Shown: in pieces, positions 8,575-19,005 of the stretch | Position numbering within the stretch: the stretch's first letter is position 1 | Layout: every line of letters starts with the position of its first letter | DNA from: Acinetobacter larvae | GTDB lineage: Bacteria; Pseudomonadota; Gammaproteobacteria; Pseudomonadales; Moraxellaceae | Assembly: GCF_001704115.1 (NCBI RefSeq) | Contig: NZ_CP016895.1 | Span: 3,472,001 to 3,536,000, forward strand | Length of the DNA stretch: 64,000 bases | Direction of reading: 5' to 3' | Notes under the pieces: model-generated | Databases searched by the model: none | The model's input: the letters and a program-made list of their open reading frames with translations, nothing else | What the model was told of the DNA's origin: nothing | Program-made: the position numbers and the translations under genes

Positions 8575-11334
8575 CTAGCGCTCCTGTTTTTTCAGTAGGG
8601 CGATTGCCAACAACATCACCACAGGGACCGTCACCACCAACATCCAAATCGAATGACGTAAGTCTTCAAAACTTAAGGCTTTATTAAATACACCACGACT
8701 GATATTAACCATGTGCGTGGCAGGATAGATACTGCCAAACCAGCGACCAAAACCTTCTAGCGAAGAAACCGGATCAATCAAACCAGAGTATTGTAAAACT
8801 GGAATCAAGGTGCCAATCATCACAAAGAACATCGCTGCAATCTGACTTTTGGTCACAGAAGATGCCAACAAGCCAAAGCCAGTCGAGATAATCACAAAGA
8901 GAAAGACCGCAGTGGTCAAGGTCAGGAAGCTGCCTTTAATCGGCACATCAAATAATGTCACCACCACCAGACACATCAAGAAATAGTTCAACATCGCCAA
9001 AATAATATAGGGCAGTTGTTTGCCCAGTAAAAATTCACTGCGCTTGATCGGGGTAACATATAAATTGACAATTGAACCGAGTTCTTTTTCTCGTACCACG
9101 GACAATGCCGTCAGCATGGCGGGAATTAACAACAGCAGCAACGGTACAATGGCTGGTACCATCGCCGGTAGACTGCGGATATCCGGGTTATAACGGAAAC
9201 GGGTTTCGACCGTAACCGGCAGCGCATAAGACCCAGCCGTACGGCTGCGATATTGTTGCATTAGCCATTGCAAATGAATCCCTTGCACATAACCTCGAAT
9301 GGTTTCTGCACGGGTTGGCATGGCACCATCAATCCAAGCACCGATTTTAACCTCTTCTCCTCGTGCCGCATTTTTGGCAAAGCCGGGCGGAATCTCGATC
9401 GCCAAAGCAATTTCACCTTTACGCATACGCTGATCAAGTTCTTCATAGCTGTGTATGGGTGGTTTCTCAATAAAATAACGCGACCCAGCCAGATTGAGAC
9501 GATAGTCCTCACTCAATCCAGTTTGGTCTCGGTCGAGTACCGCATAACTCAGATCCTCAACATCTAAGGTAATCCCAAAACCAATCACAAAGAGCAGAAT
9601 AATAGACCCCAATAGTGCCAAAGTTGCCCGCACGGGATCACGCGCAAGCTCCAAAGACTCACGCCATGCATAGCTCAATAAACGCTGCACACTAAAGCCA
9701 TTATTGATCTGCATCGGTTGCTCAGCAGCGGCAACACTTTGGCTTATCTCGGCATCAGCAGCAGTATCACTCGGCGTACCCGCCCCCGCATCGATAAGAT
9801 AGCCAATAAAGGCTTCTTCTAGGGTCTTGGCACCACGGCGAGCAATCAAATTTTTGGGTGCATCACTATCCAGTACCCGTCCAGCATGCATCATCGACAT
9901 ACGGTCGCAACGCAAGGCTTCGTTCATGAAGTGGGTTGAGATAAAAATCGTCACGCCATCTTCACGGGAAAGTTTGACCAAATAGCGCCAGAAATTATCT
10001 CGCGCAATCGGGTCTACCCCAGAAGTCGGCTCATCCAAAATCAGAATTTCTGGCTCATGTACCAATGCGACCGCCAAAGAAAGACGCTGCCGCATACCCA
10101 GCGGAATCGACTCCGGTAAACTGTGTTTGACCTCAAGCAAATCAAACTGTTGCAACATGCTGTCCACACGTGCATCAATTTGATCTTCAGCCACATGGAA
10201 CAAACGCGCATGCAGCACCAAGTTCTGCAAAATAGTGAGTTCATTATATAAAGAGAAGGCTTGTGACATATAACCGACACGACGCCGAATCTCAATACTG
10301 TTGCCTTCAACCGCCTCACCAAATAACCACGCCTGCCCTTCTGACGCCGGCAGTAAACCCGTCAACACCTTCATGGTGGTAGATTTACCGCAACCATTGG
10401 ACCCTAAGAAACCAAAGATTTCACCACGACGAATTTTAAAATTGACGTGATCCACTGCGGTAAAGTCACCAAAACGTACCGTCAAATCCTGTGCTTCAAT
10501 GGCATATTGCTCTTGCTCATTGACCTGCAGAGGGGGAATATGAACAGGAACATAGCCTTGTTTCTTTTCTTCAGGCAACAGTGCAATAAAAGCATCTTCT
10601 AAATTGTCACATCCCGTCAGTTGCAATAAAGCCTGCGGTGTACCAGTTTTTAAAATCTTGCCATCATCCATCATTGCCAGCCAGTCAAAGCCTTGTGCTT
10701 CATCCATATAGGCCGTGGCAACAATCACACTCATCTGTGGGCGAACTTTACGAATTCGCCCAATCAACTCCCAGAACTGCGCACGTGCCAAGGGGTCAAC
10801 CCCGGTCGTCGGCTCATCCAAAATCAGAAAATCTGGATCATGAATCAAGGCGCAGCATAGGCTGAGTTTTTGTTTCATTCCGCCAGACAGCTTGCCAGCG
10901 GGACGATCTAGGAAGGCATATAGCCCAGTACTTTTGGTAAGTTCATCAATGCGTTGACGGCGTTGCTCGGCATCATGCCCAAACAAGCGGGCAAAAAACT
11001 GTAAGTTTTCCTCAACCGACAAGGTTTTATAGAGATTTTTTCCCAAACCTTGTGGCATAAACGCAATACGTGGACAAACTTGCTTACGATGTTGCCCATT
11101 GGCCATATCGCCGCCCAAAACCATCAGGCGGCCTTGTTGTAGCGCACGCGCGCCGGCCAAGAGTGACAATAGACTCGATTTACCGACCCCATCTGGTCCA
11201 ATCAGACCAATCATACAACCCGCAGGTAAATCTAAATGAATCTGGTCTAATGCCTGTGTCTTGCCATAGCGCAGGCTAATATTTTCAATTTTGGCAACAA
11301 TCGCTCCGTCTAGGGATTCGGATTGCTGATTCAT
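8575..11334 (-). CDS. rbbA: Fused ABC ATPase (two NBDs) and permease, RbbA-like
   Basis: A 919-residue fusion. NBD1 (about residues 10-250) has Walker A GPDGVGKS, signature LSGGMKQ and Walker B LILDEP. NBD2 (about 280-510) has Walker A GSNGCGKS and Walker B LILDEP, but a degenerate signature (PLGMRQR in place of LSGGQ). An ABC-2 permease (about 550-919) follows a linker, with a periplasmic domain and [18 protein letters not shown] before the membrane block. Length and architecture match RbbA-like proteins (about 910 residues). E. coli RbbA is reported to be ribosome-associated, but here the HlyD and outer-membrane partners argue for an export role. The start overlaps the hlyD stop by 4 bp. 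Confidence 0.9.
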   Translation of the reverse strand: MNQQSESLDGAIVAKIENISLRYGKTQALDQIHLDLPAGCMIGLIGPDGVGKSSLLSLLAGARALQQGRLMVLGGDMANGQHRKQVCPRIAFMPQGLGKNLYKTLSVEENLQFFARLFGHDAEQRRQRIDELTKSTGLYAFLDRPAGKLSGGMKQKLSLCCALIHDPDFLILDEPTTGVDPLARAQFWELIGRIRKVRPQMSVIVATAYMDEAQGFDWLAMMDDGKILKTGTPQALLQLTGCDNLEDAFIALLPEEKKQGYVPVHIPPLQVNEQEQYAIEAQDLTVRFGDFTAVDHVNFKIRRGEIFGFLGSNGCGKSTTMKVLTGLLPASEGQAWLFGEAVEGNSIEIRRRVGYMSQAFSLYNELTILQNLVLHARLFHVAEDQIDARVDSMLQQFDLLEVKHSLPESIPLGMRQRLSLAVALVHEPEILILDEPTSGVDPIARDNFWRYLVKLSREDGVTIFISTHFMNEALRCDRMSMMHAGRVLDSDAPKNLIARRGAKTLEEAFIGYLIDAGAGTPSDTAADAEISQSVAAAEQPMQINNGFSVQRLLSYAWRESLELARDPVRATLALLGSIILLFVIGFGITLDVEDLSYAVLDRDQTGLSEDYRLNLAGSRYFIEKPPIHSYEELDQRMRKGEIALAIEIPPGFAKNAARGEEVKIGAWIDGAMPTRAETIRGYVQGIHLQWLMQQYRSRTAGSYALPVTVETRFRYNPDIRSLPAMVPAIVPLLLLLIPAMLTALSVVREKELGSIVNLYVTPIKRSEFLLGKQLPYIILAMLNYFLMCLVVVTLFDVPIKGSFLTLTTAVFLFVIISTGFGLLASSVTKSQIAAMFFVMIGTLIPVLQYSGLIDPVSSLEGFGRWFGSIYPATHMVNISRGVFNKALSFEDLRHSIWMLVVTVPVVMLLAIALLKKQER

Positions 11335-12392
11335 GATTTAACCTTATTCTCTAAAAATGCAGGCCATGCTGTATTTGGATCCAATTTGATATAAGCCACG
11401 CCTGGTAAACCAGTTTTGACTTGTTGAATATTTTTATTTAATAACGCTGGATCAATCTTCGCTTTGACACGGAACATTAACTTTTGTCGTTCATTTTGCG
11501 TTTCGACTGATTTCGGTGTGAACTGCGCAGTATCGGCAACATAAGATACTTTGGCTGGAATCACCAAGTCTTTTGCGGCATCTAATACCAAACGCACTTC
11601 TGTGCCAATGGCAACCCGCCCAGCCACGGTTTCTGGCAAGAAGAAAGTCATATATACATCGGATAAGTCAATCAAATTCACCACACGACCACCCGATGGA
11701 ACAACCTCACCCGGCTGGGCAATACGGTACTGTACCCGACCATTTAATGGCGCTTTTAACTGTCCATCTTCGATATCAAACTGAATACGTTCGATGGTTG
11801 CTTGAATGGCATCAACTTGTGAACGTGCACCAATTACTTGTGTTTGCGCAGCCACAACTGCAGCCTGAGCACTTGCCACTTGTGCCTTGGCAGCACTCAC
11901 CGCTGCCGTCACCCGTTGTACATCAGCACGTTCATCATCCAATTGTTGTTGCGATGACGCCCCTTCTTTGGACAATACTTCAGTCCGCGCTAAACGACGC
12001 TTGGCAGCCAGTAATTCTGTTTCACGTTGTGCCACCATCGCTTGTGCGGCAGCGCGGTCACTTTCACGCATGGCAATTTGTGCTTCAGCAGTCGAGATTG
12101 CATTTTGCGCTTGGCTTTTTTGCGCTTGTGCTTCTCTTAACTGCGCTTCAAGCGTAGAGATTTTGATTTTTGCCAGAACTTGACCGCTTTGGACAAAATC
12201 CCCTTCTTTGACCAAGATGTCTTCAACTTGACCGGGTAATTTACTCGCAACATTAACCTCGGTTGCCTCAATTCGTCCATTGCCACTGACCAGACCTTCG
12301 GTCGACTCTTGGTTAAAATAGCGCCACAGCAGTATCGCGACTAAAATTACGATAACGACGGCACCAATCATGGATAATTTTTTAATATTCAT
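11331..12392 (-). CDS. HlyD-family periplasmic adaptor of an ABC exporter
   Basis: A 353-residue membrane-fusion protein. One N-terminal transmembrane anchor (about residues 7-23) is followed by a biotinyl/lipoyl-like half ([20 protein letters not shown]). A long Ala/Gln-rich coiled-coil hairpin (about 75-205) and the second lipoyl half with a beta-barrel ([20 protein letters not shown]) come next. It links the inner-membrane ABC components to the outer-membrane channel encoded just upstream. The gene lies 27 bp after the channel gene and overlaps the ATPase start (ATGA). It resembles the YhiI/YbhG class of adaptors. Confidence 0.92.
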   Translation of the reverse strand: MNIKKLSMIGAVVIVILVAILLWRYFNQESTEGLVSGNGRIEATEVNVASKLPGQVEDILVKEGDFVQSGQVLAKIKISTLEAQLREAQAQKSQAQNAISTAEAQIAMRESDRAAAQAMVAQRETELLAAKRRLARTEVLSKEGASSQQQLDDERADVQRVTAAVSAAKAQVASAQAAVVAAQTQVIGARSQVDAIQATIERIQFDIEDGQLKAPLNGRVQYRIAQPGEVVPSGGRVVNLIDLSDVYMTFFLPETVAGRVAIGTEVRLVLDAAKDLVIPAKVSYVADTAQFTPKSVETQNERQKLMFRVKAKIDPALLNKNIQQVKTGLPGVAYIKLDPNTAWPAFLENKVKS

Positions 12393-12419
12393 AGGTGAAT
12401 CCTATTGCTCAAAGTCGGT

Positions 12420-13838
12420 CTACAAAGAAGAAGATTGCTGTGTCTGGTACTGCTGGCTATCACCACCTAAAGCCACGTATAACTGCACATATGATTTCAA
12501 CAAGGCACTCTGGGTCTCAATCCACTGTTGTTCGGCTTGCAATAAACTGCGCTGTGCATCCAGGACTTCTAAATAGTTGACTGCACCATTGTCATAGCGG
12601 AGTTCGGCCAAACGTGCGCGTTCATTGAGTGCATCTAGACCTTGTTGTTGAATGTGTAATTGCTCACTGAGCCAGCGACGTTGTGCCAAAGCATCCGAGA
12701 CTTCACGAAAGGCTTTTTGTACGGTTTTTTCATATTCAGCCACCGCAATATCCGTTCTGACTTCGGCCAATTTCACTTGGTTTTTTAAACGTCCAGCAGT
12801 AAAAATCGGAATCGAAATACTCGGTGCAAAACTCCATGCCGCACTGCCTGATTTAAATAAACCATCTAGATCAGCACTGGCGGTACCATAACTTCCAGTC
12901 AAGGCAATACGCGGGAAAAATGCGGCGCGTGCTGCATAGATATTGGCATTTTCTGCTTGTAATTTCGCTTCTACCGCACGGATATCTGGACGATTTAGCA
13001 ATAAATCGGAAGGCAAACCAGTTTGAATGCTGGTGGTTTTAAAGACCACCCGGTCTAAACTGGGTACAGGAACTTCAATCGGCTCCCCCACCAACTGCAC
13101 CAAAAAATTCGCCGTAGTCGCTTTGGCTTGATTTAACTGGGCCAATAAGGCTTGACCATTACGCAGCAATGTTTCGGCTTGTACATATTCCACTTTGGAG
13201 CCGCTTCCGACTTCATAGCGGCGTTTAAAAATACGTACTGAATTTTGATAATTTTGTACCGAACGCTCGGCAAAATGAATGCGTTTTTCCAGCTCAGATA
13301 AAGTCAGATAAGTTTGTGTGACCTGCAAAATAATACTGTTACGCACCGCAACTTGGTTCCATTGCGAGGCAAAGAAGCTTTGTAATGCCGCTTCATTTAA
13401 ACTGCGAATACGCCCCCACAGATCCAGTTCCCACTGCGATAAGCCAATTCCTGCCTGATACTGATCAACATGCATGACCTGCCCGGTGTAGGATAAATCT
13501 GCTGGCACACGAGAACGCTGCCCACCAGCATCTGCACCAATTGTTGGGAAAGATGTCGAACGTTGAATCCCATAAGCCGCTTGTGCTTCAGCAATTCTTA
13601 AACTGGCAATTTGTAAATCATGATTATTCTGCAGAGCCTGATGAATAATCTTTTCTAAGGCGGCATCATTTAAATAGTCTTGCCATCTTAATAATTTATG
13701 CTCAGTCGATTGGTCATCGGCATATTGGGAAGCCATAGCCACTTCTGGTGGTTGAAGCGCTTGCTGCGTTTGACACGCTGCGAGTAACACCGCACACACA
13801 GCACTACATAATGTATTACGCACAATAAGATAGGACAA
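12420..13838 (-). CDS. Outer-membrane efflux lipoprotein, NodT/OprM family
   Basis: A 472-residue TolC-like channel protein. The N-terminus is a lipoprotein signal with lipobox LLAAC, acylated Cys at about residue 22. Two OEP repeats follow, with typical motifs LWGRIRSLNEAALQSF, GLPSDLLLNRPDIRAVEAKL and RYDNGAVNYLEVLDAQRSLL. Translation probably begins at TTG (13838), preceded by GGGGGAG. A GTG five codons on is an alternative. It is the first recognisable gene of the four-gene exporter operon and would provide its outer-membrane exit. Confidence 0.93.
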   Translation of the reverse strand: MSYLIVRNTLCSAVCAVLLAACQTQQALQPPEVAMASQYADDQSTEHKLLRWQDYLNDAALEKIIHQALQNNHDLQIASLRIAEAQAAYGIQRSTSFPTIGADAGGQRSRVPADLSYTGQVMHVDQYQAGIGLSQWELDLWGRIRSLNEAALQSFFASQWNQVAVRNSIILQVTQTYLTLSELEKRIHFAERSVQNYQNSVRIFKRRYEVGSGSKVEYVQAETLLRNGQALLAQLNQAKATTANFLVQLVGEPIEVPVPSLDRVVFKTTSIQTGLPSDLLLNRPDIRAVEAKLQAENANIYAARAAFFPRIALTGSYGTASADLDGLFKSGSAAWSFAPSISIPIFTAGRLKNQVKLAEVRTDIAVAEYEKTVQKAFREVSDALAQRRWLSEQLHIQQQGLDALNERARLAELRYDNGAVNYLEVLDAQRSLLQAEQQWIETQSALLKSYVQLYVALGGDSQQYQTQQSSSL

Positions 13839-14037
13839 AATCTATACTCCCCCAATTTGAGGTTAAATTATTAGGATGTAAATTGAGTTTGCTATTCAAT
13901 TGAACATAGCAAGATCCACCGAACTGCCCCATTAAAACAGTGGTGAAAGAATTTGATTGAAACGTTGGCAGCACCGTGACGGGTATGCTTTTCTTCACAT
14001 CACAACAAGCTTTTGCCCATTGTCGATGATCATTCAT
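13816..14037 (-). CDS. Possible small protein preceding the exporter operon
   Basis: A 73-codon frame starting at ATG 14037 with a good GAGGAAT ribosome site. It ends 23 bp inside the start of the outer-membrane lipoprotein gene, an arrangement that would allow coupled translation. No family, signal peptide or membrane segment is recognised. It has several cysteines (KACCDVKK, GGSCYVQ). It could be a leader peptide or a chance frame. The ribosome site is the best argument for it. Confidence 0.35.
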   Translation of the reverse strand: MNDHRQWAKACCDVKKSIPVTVLPTFQSNSFTTVLMGQFGGSCYVQLNSKLNLHPNNLTSNWGSIDFVLSYCA

Positions 14038-14934
14038 TGCATATTCCTCGTTATAAAAAATATTTACAGCGCCTATTTTCAATAAACATATATGGGTTTT
14101 AAATTTTGGTCAAAGAATTTTAGCATTTATTTTAACTGTTATATTTAAATTATTAAATTTCAGTGACTGATTAGTCTATAAAAATAAATGGACCACAAAA
14201 TATTAAGTCAATGATTTTATTATTTCCTAAAAAAACCTCATTAATACCAAGCGAATCAGTCGGTTTTAATGTGAATTATTTTTCTGTATAACATTTAAGC
14301 ACTATATCTGCTATGAAAGCTGAAAAATACACCAAATCGATCAAGCCATCCGACCTGCTGCAAGCAATGCTCAAGCGCAGTACAAGCACAGCTCAGCATT
14401 AGACTTGCAGCAAGATTAAGTCAAAAACTTTTTTATTTTCAATCTATAATTTCAGTCAACCCAATGCCAACAGATAGCTTTGCCCGCTTCGCGGAGCCAG
14501 TATAGAACACTATATTTTATAATAACGTGATATTTATCACATAAACAAAGTGGATTTTCTAGCAAGATAGCATCTTGTGATGCAATATTACGCTGGGGGA
14601 ATATATAAAGTGATTGCACAGAAACTCAATATTGCTATTGCTCAAATCATTTATTTTATAAACCGGATATATCTCACCATGCTTTACCCTAAATTTTCAG
14701 CATTTCAATGTAGCTAATTTAGATTGATATTGCTGCCTTTGAAATATTTTACTTATTATCTCAAACTGTTAGACTATTTTAATACAAGTAGTATAAATAA
14801 CGATGCTGCATTATTTAAAATATCAGTATAGTCGCAACAACGCTGTACTCGTTCAGAGCAAACAAACTCATCGCGTACACGGTCCAAGCACATGTTCACC
14901 ATCGTATTTTCATCATCATGGTATTGAGGTAATT
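14038..14934. other. Long AT-rich gene-free interval
   Basis: Nearly 900 bp between the exporter operon and the phosphotransferase gene. It holds no convincing gene. Two short frames (29 codons at 14312-14401, 45 codons at 14580-14717) have no family resemblance. A small CCGC/GCGG hairpin lies near 14492. Promoters for both flanking transcription units are expected here but none stands out. Confidence 0.5.
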
Positions 14935-16383
14935 ATGACGAAACGTCAGCAGATCACTAAAAAACAAACTGAACAGCTGTCATTAGATCTTATTGAAGCT
15001 CAATATGCCCTTAAAAATACCCGAGGTACCGATCAAGCCCGTGGCTTATTAATTTTGGTGGGAGGTATAGAGTTTGCGGGTAAAAGTGAGGCGATTAAAC
15101 AATTACGCGAATGGGTTGATCCACGACATTTATATGTCAAAGCGGATATTCCCAATCAAATCACATCAAAAAAATTATTTTGGCAACCCTATGTACCCTT
15201 TATCCCTGCGCACGGGCAAATGATGTTGTTATTTGGCAACTGGTATACCGATTTACTGGCATCGTCTTTATATGGCGAAGAGCAAATTTCTGAACAAGAC
15301 TTTGCCGAATATATTGAGCAGATGCATCATTTTGAACAATACCTACAAGCCAATGATATTGACGTGATTAAAATCTGGTTTGACCTGTCTTTAGCAACCA
15401 CGCAAAAACGCTTAGAACGATTAGATCTTGCCAAGGCTTTACAACGGGTACCCAATTTTAGTTGGGCTAAATTCCCAGTATCGAATTGGCGTAATAAAAA
15501 ACTCTATAACGATATTCAGAGTATTCGTAAACGCTTTACCAGCGACTGGATTATTATTGATGGCGAAGATGAAAAGCTGCGCAACTACCAGTTCGCGCAA
15601 GAAATTCTTGCCGCACTCAAAAAACCACCGCAGTTAAAACCACAAAAAATAGCCTATCAAGCCCAAGATATTCATCCACAATTAAACGCCCCCGCTAGCA
15701 CATATTTAGAAAAAAAAGCCTATAAACAGCAACTCAAAAAGCTCGAGAAACAATTGGCTGAAGCGATGCGCTATGACCCACGCAATATCGTCTTATTATT
15801 TGAAGGCATGGATGCTGCGGGTAAAGGTGGCGCCATTAAGCGAATTATTAAATATCTCGATCCGCGTGAATATCAAATTCATAGTATCTCTGCACCAGAA
15901 CGCCATGAACGGCAGCGTCCTTATTTATGGCGCTTCTGGGATAAGTTACGCGATGACAGTGCCATTAATATATTTGACCGTAGTTGGTATGGTCGTGTCT
16001 TGGTTGAACGTGTTGAGCATTTAATCTCAGATCAAGACTGGCAAAGGGCTTATCATGAGATCAACCGCTTTGAACATAATCTATCGCAACACAGTGCCAT
16101 CGTGATTAAATTCTGGCTATCGATCTCCAAAGATGAGCAATTAAAGCGCTTTGAAAATCGTCTAAATACCCCACAGAAATATTTTAAAATCACTGATGAA
16201 GACTGGCGTAATCGTGAAAAATGGGATCAATACCTACAGGCGGCATCTGATATGCTGCACTACACCAGTACTGAACATGCACCATGGCATGTGATTGCAA
16301 GCAATGATAAATACACTGCACGCATTCAAATTTTACAAACCATTTTAGAACGTTTAAATGCTGAAGGTGAATGTCCGAAATAA
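14935..16383 (+). CDS. pap: Polyphosphate:AMP phosphotransferase (two-domain PPK2)
   Basis: A 482-residue enzyme with two tandem PPK2 domains, which transfers phosphate from polyphosphate to AMP to make ADP. The C-terminal domain (about 240-482) carries the complete Walker A-like FEGMDAAGKGGAIKR, the lid region SAPERHERQRPYLWRFW and the Walker B-like FDRSWYGRVLVERVE. The N-terminal domain has a diverged P-loop (GGIEFAGKSEAIKQ). The two-domain form matches the class II PAP described in Acinetobacter johnsonii. The ATG at 14935 follows TTGAGGT at good spacing. The frame is open further upstream without a ribosome site. It has no operon partner. Confidence 0.93.
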   Translation: MTKRQQITKKQTEQLSLDLIEAQYALKNTRGTDQARGLLILVGGIEFAGKSEAIKQLREWVDPRHLYVKADIPNQITSKKLFWQPYVPFIPAHGQMMLLFGNWYTDLLASSLYGEEQISEQDFAEYIEQMHHFEQYLQANDIDVIKIWFDLSLATTQKRLERLDLAKALQRVPNFSWAKFPVSNWRNKKLYNDIQSIRKRFTSDWIIIDGEDEKLRNYQFAQEILAALKKPPQLKPQKIAYQAQDIHPQLNAPASTYLEKKAYKQQLKKLEKQLAEAMRYDPRNIVLLFEGMDAAGKGGAIKRIIKYLDPREYQIHSISAPERHERQRPYLWRFWDKLRDDSAINIFDRSWYGRVLVERVEHLISDQDWQRAYHEINRFEHNLSQHSAIVIKFWLSISKDEQLKRFENRLNTPQKYFKITDEDWRNREKWDQYLQAASDMLHYTSTEHAPWHVIASNDKYTARIQILQTILERLNAEGECPK

Positions 16384-16538
16384 TCGATGAATCACATATG
16401 TAAAGCAGCACTCAAAATGCTTTATCTGTTGAATATTGCTTGCTACATTATATTTTAAACCATCAATCTTGATTTTATTTTAAAGCGACCATCATGATTG
16501 ATCCGTGTAAAAATTTAAACTCAGCAAGGAGTCACCGA

Positions 16539-17006
16539 GTGAATATTCAATCCCTCAGTGCGATCGTATTGATTGCCCTTTGTAGTACGGCATATGCCGA
16601 CGAAGAACAGTTTCGCGGTATGGGAACAGCCAATGCTGCTATTCAAGATTTTAAGCAATTAACCACTGAGGGTTATCTCAGCAATAAAGCACAAGTCCAA
16701 CGTGTGGACTATAACGATATTTATAAACTACAAAAACCATTGCAGATTTTAGGGCAAGATGTAGTTTATTTAAGTGTGGAATATATGGATCAATATGTGG
16801 GCTGCTGTGTCAATGAAGGTTGGGGCGCATTACTGAAAAAAAGTGCACCACTCGATGCCATACAAAGTTATGCCAAACAGCATGAATGCTCACTCAAACC
16901 ATTCGATGCCAAACAACTGGATTACTATAGTCTAAAAATTAACACGTCAGCAAAAGATGAGTATTATGAGTTGTCATGCCGAGAACGCGATATTCTCTAT
17001 CATTAA
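16539..17006 (+). CDS. Hypothetical secreted protein, 155 residues
   Basis: No family recognised. I choose the GTG at 16539 because AAGGAG lies seven bases before it and translation from it begins directly with a Sec signal peptide (NIQSLSAIVLIALCSTAYA, cleavage about residue 20). The mature protein is about 135 residues with four cysteines (GCC, HEC, LSC), pointing to disulfides in an oxidising compartment. The frame is open 15 codons upstream. The IS1182-family element begins 34 bp after the stop, so downstream context may have been altered. Confidence 0.65.
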   Translation: MNIQSLSAIVLIALCSTAYADEEQFRGMGTANAAIQDFKQLTTEGYLSNKAQVQRVDYNDIYKLQKPLQILGQDVVYLSVEYMDQYVGCCVNEGWGALLKKSAPLDAIQSYAKQHECSLKPFDAKQLDYYSLKINTSAKDEYYELSCRERDILYH

Positions 17007-17043
17007 TTCTCTATCGTTACTATTAAACTGCTAGGCATAAAAA

Positions 17044-17071
17044 GAGGCTGTCTCAAAAGGCAGCCTTTTTG
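17044..17071 (+). terminator. Terminator-like hairpin inside the left IS end
   Basis: GGCTG pairs with CAGCC across a short loop and is followed by TTTTT, within the left inverted repeat region and 38 bp before the transposase start. It would limit read-in transcription from outside the element. Function is inferred from the shape only. Confidence 0.5.
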
Positions 17072-17108
17072 CTGTATAATTAAGCCATCTTAAAAAAGGA
17101 TATTTAAG

Positions 17109-18650
17109 ATGGCTATAAAGACATATCACCAAAACCAACTTCACTTAATTCCTCATAGCTTTGATGACTTGATTCCTGAGAAACACCCTGTTCGCTTAGT
17201 GAATAAAGTATTGGATCAAATTGACAGTAGCCCATTAGTAAATGCGTATGATGAATCTGGTCGACCAGGTTATCACCCACTACTCATGCTTAAAATCATG
17301 GTCTACGCTTATATGACCAATACCTATTCCTCTCGTAAAATCGAAAAAGCTCTACGTGAAAATATTAATTTCATGTGGTTAAGCAATATGACCATTATTG
17401 ATCACAATACGATTAATCGCTTTAGAAATTCAAAGTTAGAGCAATGCTTTAAAGACATATTCAAACAGATCGTATTGATGTTAGCTGAAGAAGGAGTCAT
17501 TACTTTAAAAGAGATTTACACAGATGGCACCAAACTTGAGGCACAAGCCAATCGCTACACCTTTGTGTGGGGTAATGCAATTAAAACCAACAAAGCTAAG
17601 ATGCTTAAACAGCTAGATGAACTATGGAAGTATGCTCACCAAATCGAAGTTGGCGATCAAGAACCGAGTAAGCTTGAAATCACAGAAATATCATCGCATA
17701 CGATAGATCAAGTTTTAAAAGCGATAGATGATCGTTTGAATGAACATTCGATTCAACCGGATCAAGCGACTAAAAAGAAATTAGGTGCGGTAAAAAAAAA
17801 CTTTAAGAATCGACTAATAGACTACGAAGAAAAAGAAAAGATCCTTGATGGGCGCAATTCGTATAGCAAGACTGACCATGATGCAACTTTCATGCGGATG
17901 AAGGAAGACCATATGAAAAATGGTCAACTTAAGGCTGGTTATAATGTTCAAATAAGCACTGAAAATCAGGTAATTGTTAATTATAGCGTGCATCAAAATA
18001 GTAATGACTTTCCTACATTAAAGCCCCATTTAGAGCAAATGCGTGAACTTTATGGCGAAGAACAGTTTCAAGAACTTGAAGTTATTACCGCTGATGCAGG
18101 TTATGGTAGTGAGGAAAACTATCAATATTTAGAACAGCAAGGGTTATTAGCGTATATCAAATACAGCACCTTTGACTTAGAACGTCGTCAACAACGTGGT
18201 AAAAAAGCCAAACAGAATTTAAAAAATAAGCAATATCTACATTACAACGCGATTGATGACTATTATGTTTGCCCAATGGGACAACATATGACGAAGATCA
18301 AAGATAAACAAACAAAAACCAGTAGTGGATTCATTCAACATATCAGTATTTATGAGGCACAGCGATGCGAAGGATGCCCGCTTAGAAGTAGCTGCCATAA
18401 GAGCCAGGGCAATAGACGAATTGAGAGAAACCATCATTTAGAGCATTACAGGACGTTAATGTATGAACGCTTACTAAGTGAAGAAGGAATCGAAAAGCGT
18501 AAGCGACGAAGTATAGAAGTTGAACCGGTGTTTGGACATATAAAGTCGAATCGAGGCTTTAAGAGATTCACGCTTAGAGGGATGCGAAAAGTGAATTTAG
18601 AGTTTGGATTACATGCTTTAGCACACAATATGATGAAAATGGCAGCTTAA
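17109..18650 (+). CDS. Transposase, IS1182 family
   Basis: A 513-residue DDE transposase. The N-terminal DUF772-like region begins with the family-typical NQLHLIPHSFDDLIPEKHPV. The DDE core includes EIYTDGTKLEAQANRYTF, VITADAGYGSEENYQYL and a C-terminal region with cysteines (CEGCPLRSSCH) and RSIEVEPVFGHIKSNRGFKR. The gene is full length and uninterrupted, so the element may still be active. The ATG at 17109 follows AAAAAAGGA. Its stop codon lies in the loop of a hairpin. Confidence 0.95.
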   Translation: MAIKTYHQNQLHLIPHSFDDLIPEKHPVRLVNKVLDQIDSSPLVNAYDESGRPGYHPLLMLKIMVYAYMTNTYSSRKIEKALRENINFMWLSNMTIIDHNTINRFRNSKLEQCFKDIFKQIVLMLAEEGVITLKEIYTDGTKLEAQANRYTFVWGNAIKTNKAKMLKQLDELWKYAHQIEVGDQEPSKLEITEISSHTIDQVLKAIDDRLNEHSIQPDQATKKKLGAVKKNFKNRLIDYEEKEKILDGRNSYSKTDHDATFMRMKEDHMKNGQLKAGYNVQISTENQVIVNYSVHQNSNDFPTLKPHLEQMRELYGEEQFQELEVITADAGYGSEENYQYLEQQGLLAYIKYSTFDLERRQQRGKKAKQNLKNKQYLHYNAIDDYYVCPMGQHMTKIKDKQTKTSSGFIQHISIYEAQRCEGCPLRSSCHKSQGNRRIERNHHLEHYRTLMYERLLSEEGIEKRKRRSIEVEPVFGHIKSNRGFKRFTLRGMRKVNLEFGLHALAHNMMKMAA

Positions 18651-18666
18651 AAGGCTGCATTTTTAC
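18642..18666 (+). terminator. Terminator overlapping the transposase stop
   Basis: GGCAGC pairs with GGCTGC (one G.G-flanked end) across a loop containing the TAA stop and is followed by ATTTTTA. This is a plausible intrinsic terminator for the transposase message. Confidence 0.5.
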
Positions 18667-19005
18667 TTTTAGAAGTAAAAAGAGGAATAATAAAAATATT
18701 TTAAGGATCAAAAAAGAATATGGTGAAAATGAAGATGACTTAAACAAAAAGCCGCCCCATTGAGTTAATGGGACAGCCTCTTTCCGTATGTGTTTACTAG
18801 GTAAAACTCCTGTCGTACCTCACAATCCTGATGCTGGAACTTAGTATTATTGTTTTATGTTCTGGAACATCCTGTTCCTCATGTGTTTTATCTTATGGTA
18901 TTCATTCAGAATGGGCTATAGCGAAAGCCCTAAATCGCTGTAGGATTTGGCTTACATTTTTGTATATATTTTATTCAAAAAAATAAGTACTTGGTAGCGA
19001 TACAT

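Larger units (their letters stand above)
17041..18783 (+). mobile_element. Insertion sequence, IS1182 family
   Basis: A 1.74-kb element bounded by terminal inverted repeats: AAAGAGGCTGTCTCA on the left against AAAGAGGCTGTCCCA read inward from the right, one mismatch in 15. It contains one intact transposase gene. No target duplication is visible: left flank GGCATAA, right flank CCGTATG. The left end also folds into a terminator-like hairpin. The element separates ordinary chromosomal genes from the decayed effector/immunity array. Confidence 0.85.

Noticed and set aside
11573..12157. 194-codon open frame on the plus strand
   Set aside because: It lies entirely antisense to the HlyD adaptor gene, has low-complexity His/Gln/Leu composition and no ribosome site. 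It is a shadow of the repetitive coiled-coil codons.
14312..14401. 29-codon frame beginning MKAEKYTKSIKPSDLL
   Set aside because: No ribosome site, very short and no family resemblance. It may be a gene remnant but cannot be supported.
14580..14717. 45-codon frame
   Set aside because: No family and no clear ribosome site. It lies in AT-rich DNA where such frames occur by chance.
18784..19005. Possible recombination (dif-like) site or gene right of the IS1182 element
   Set aside because: No XerC/XerD-type half sites and no open frame with protein-like composition could be recognised.
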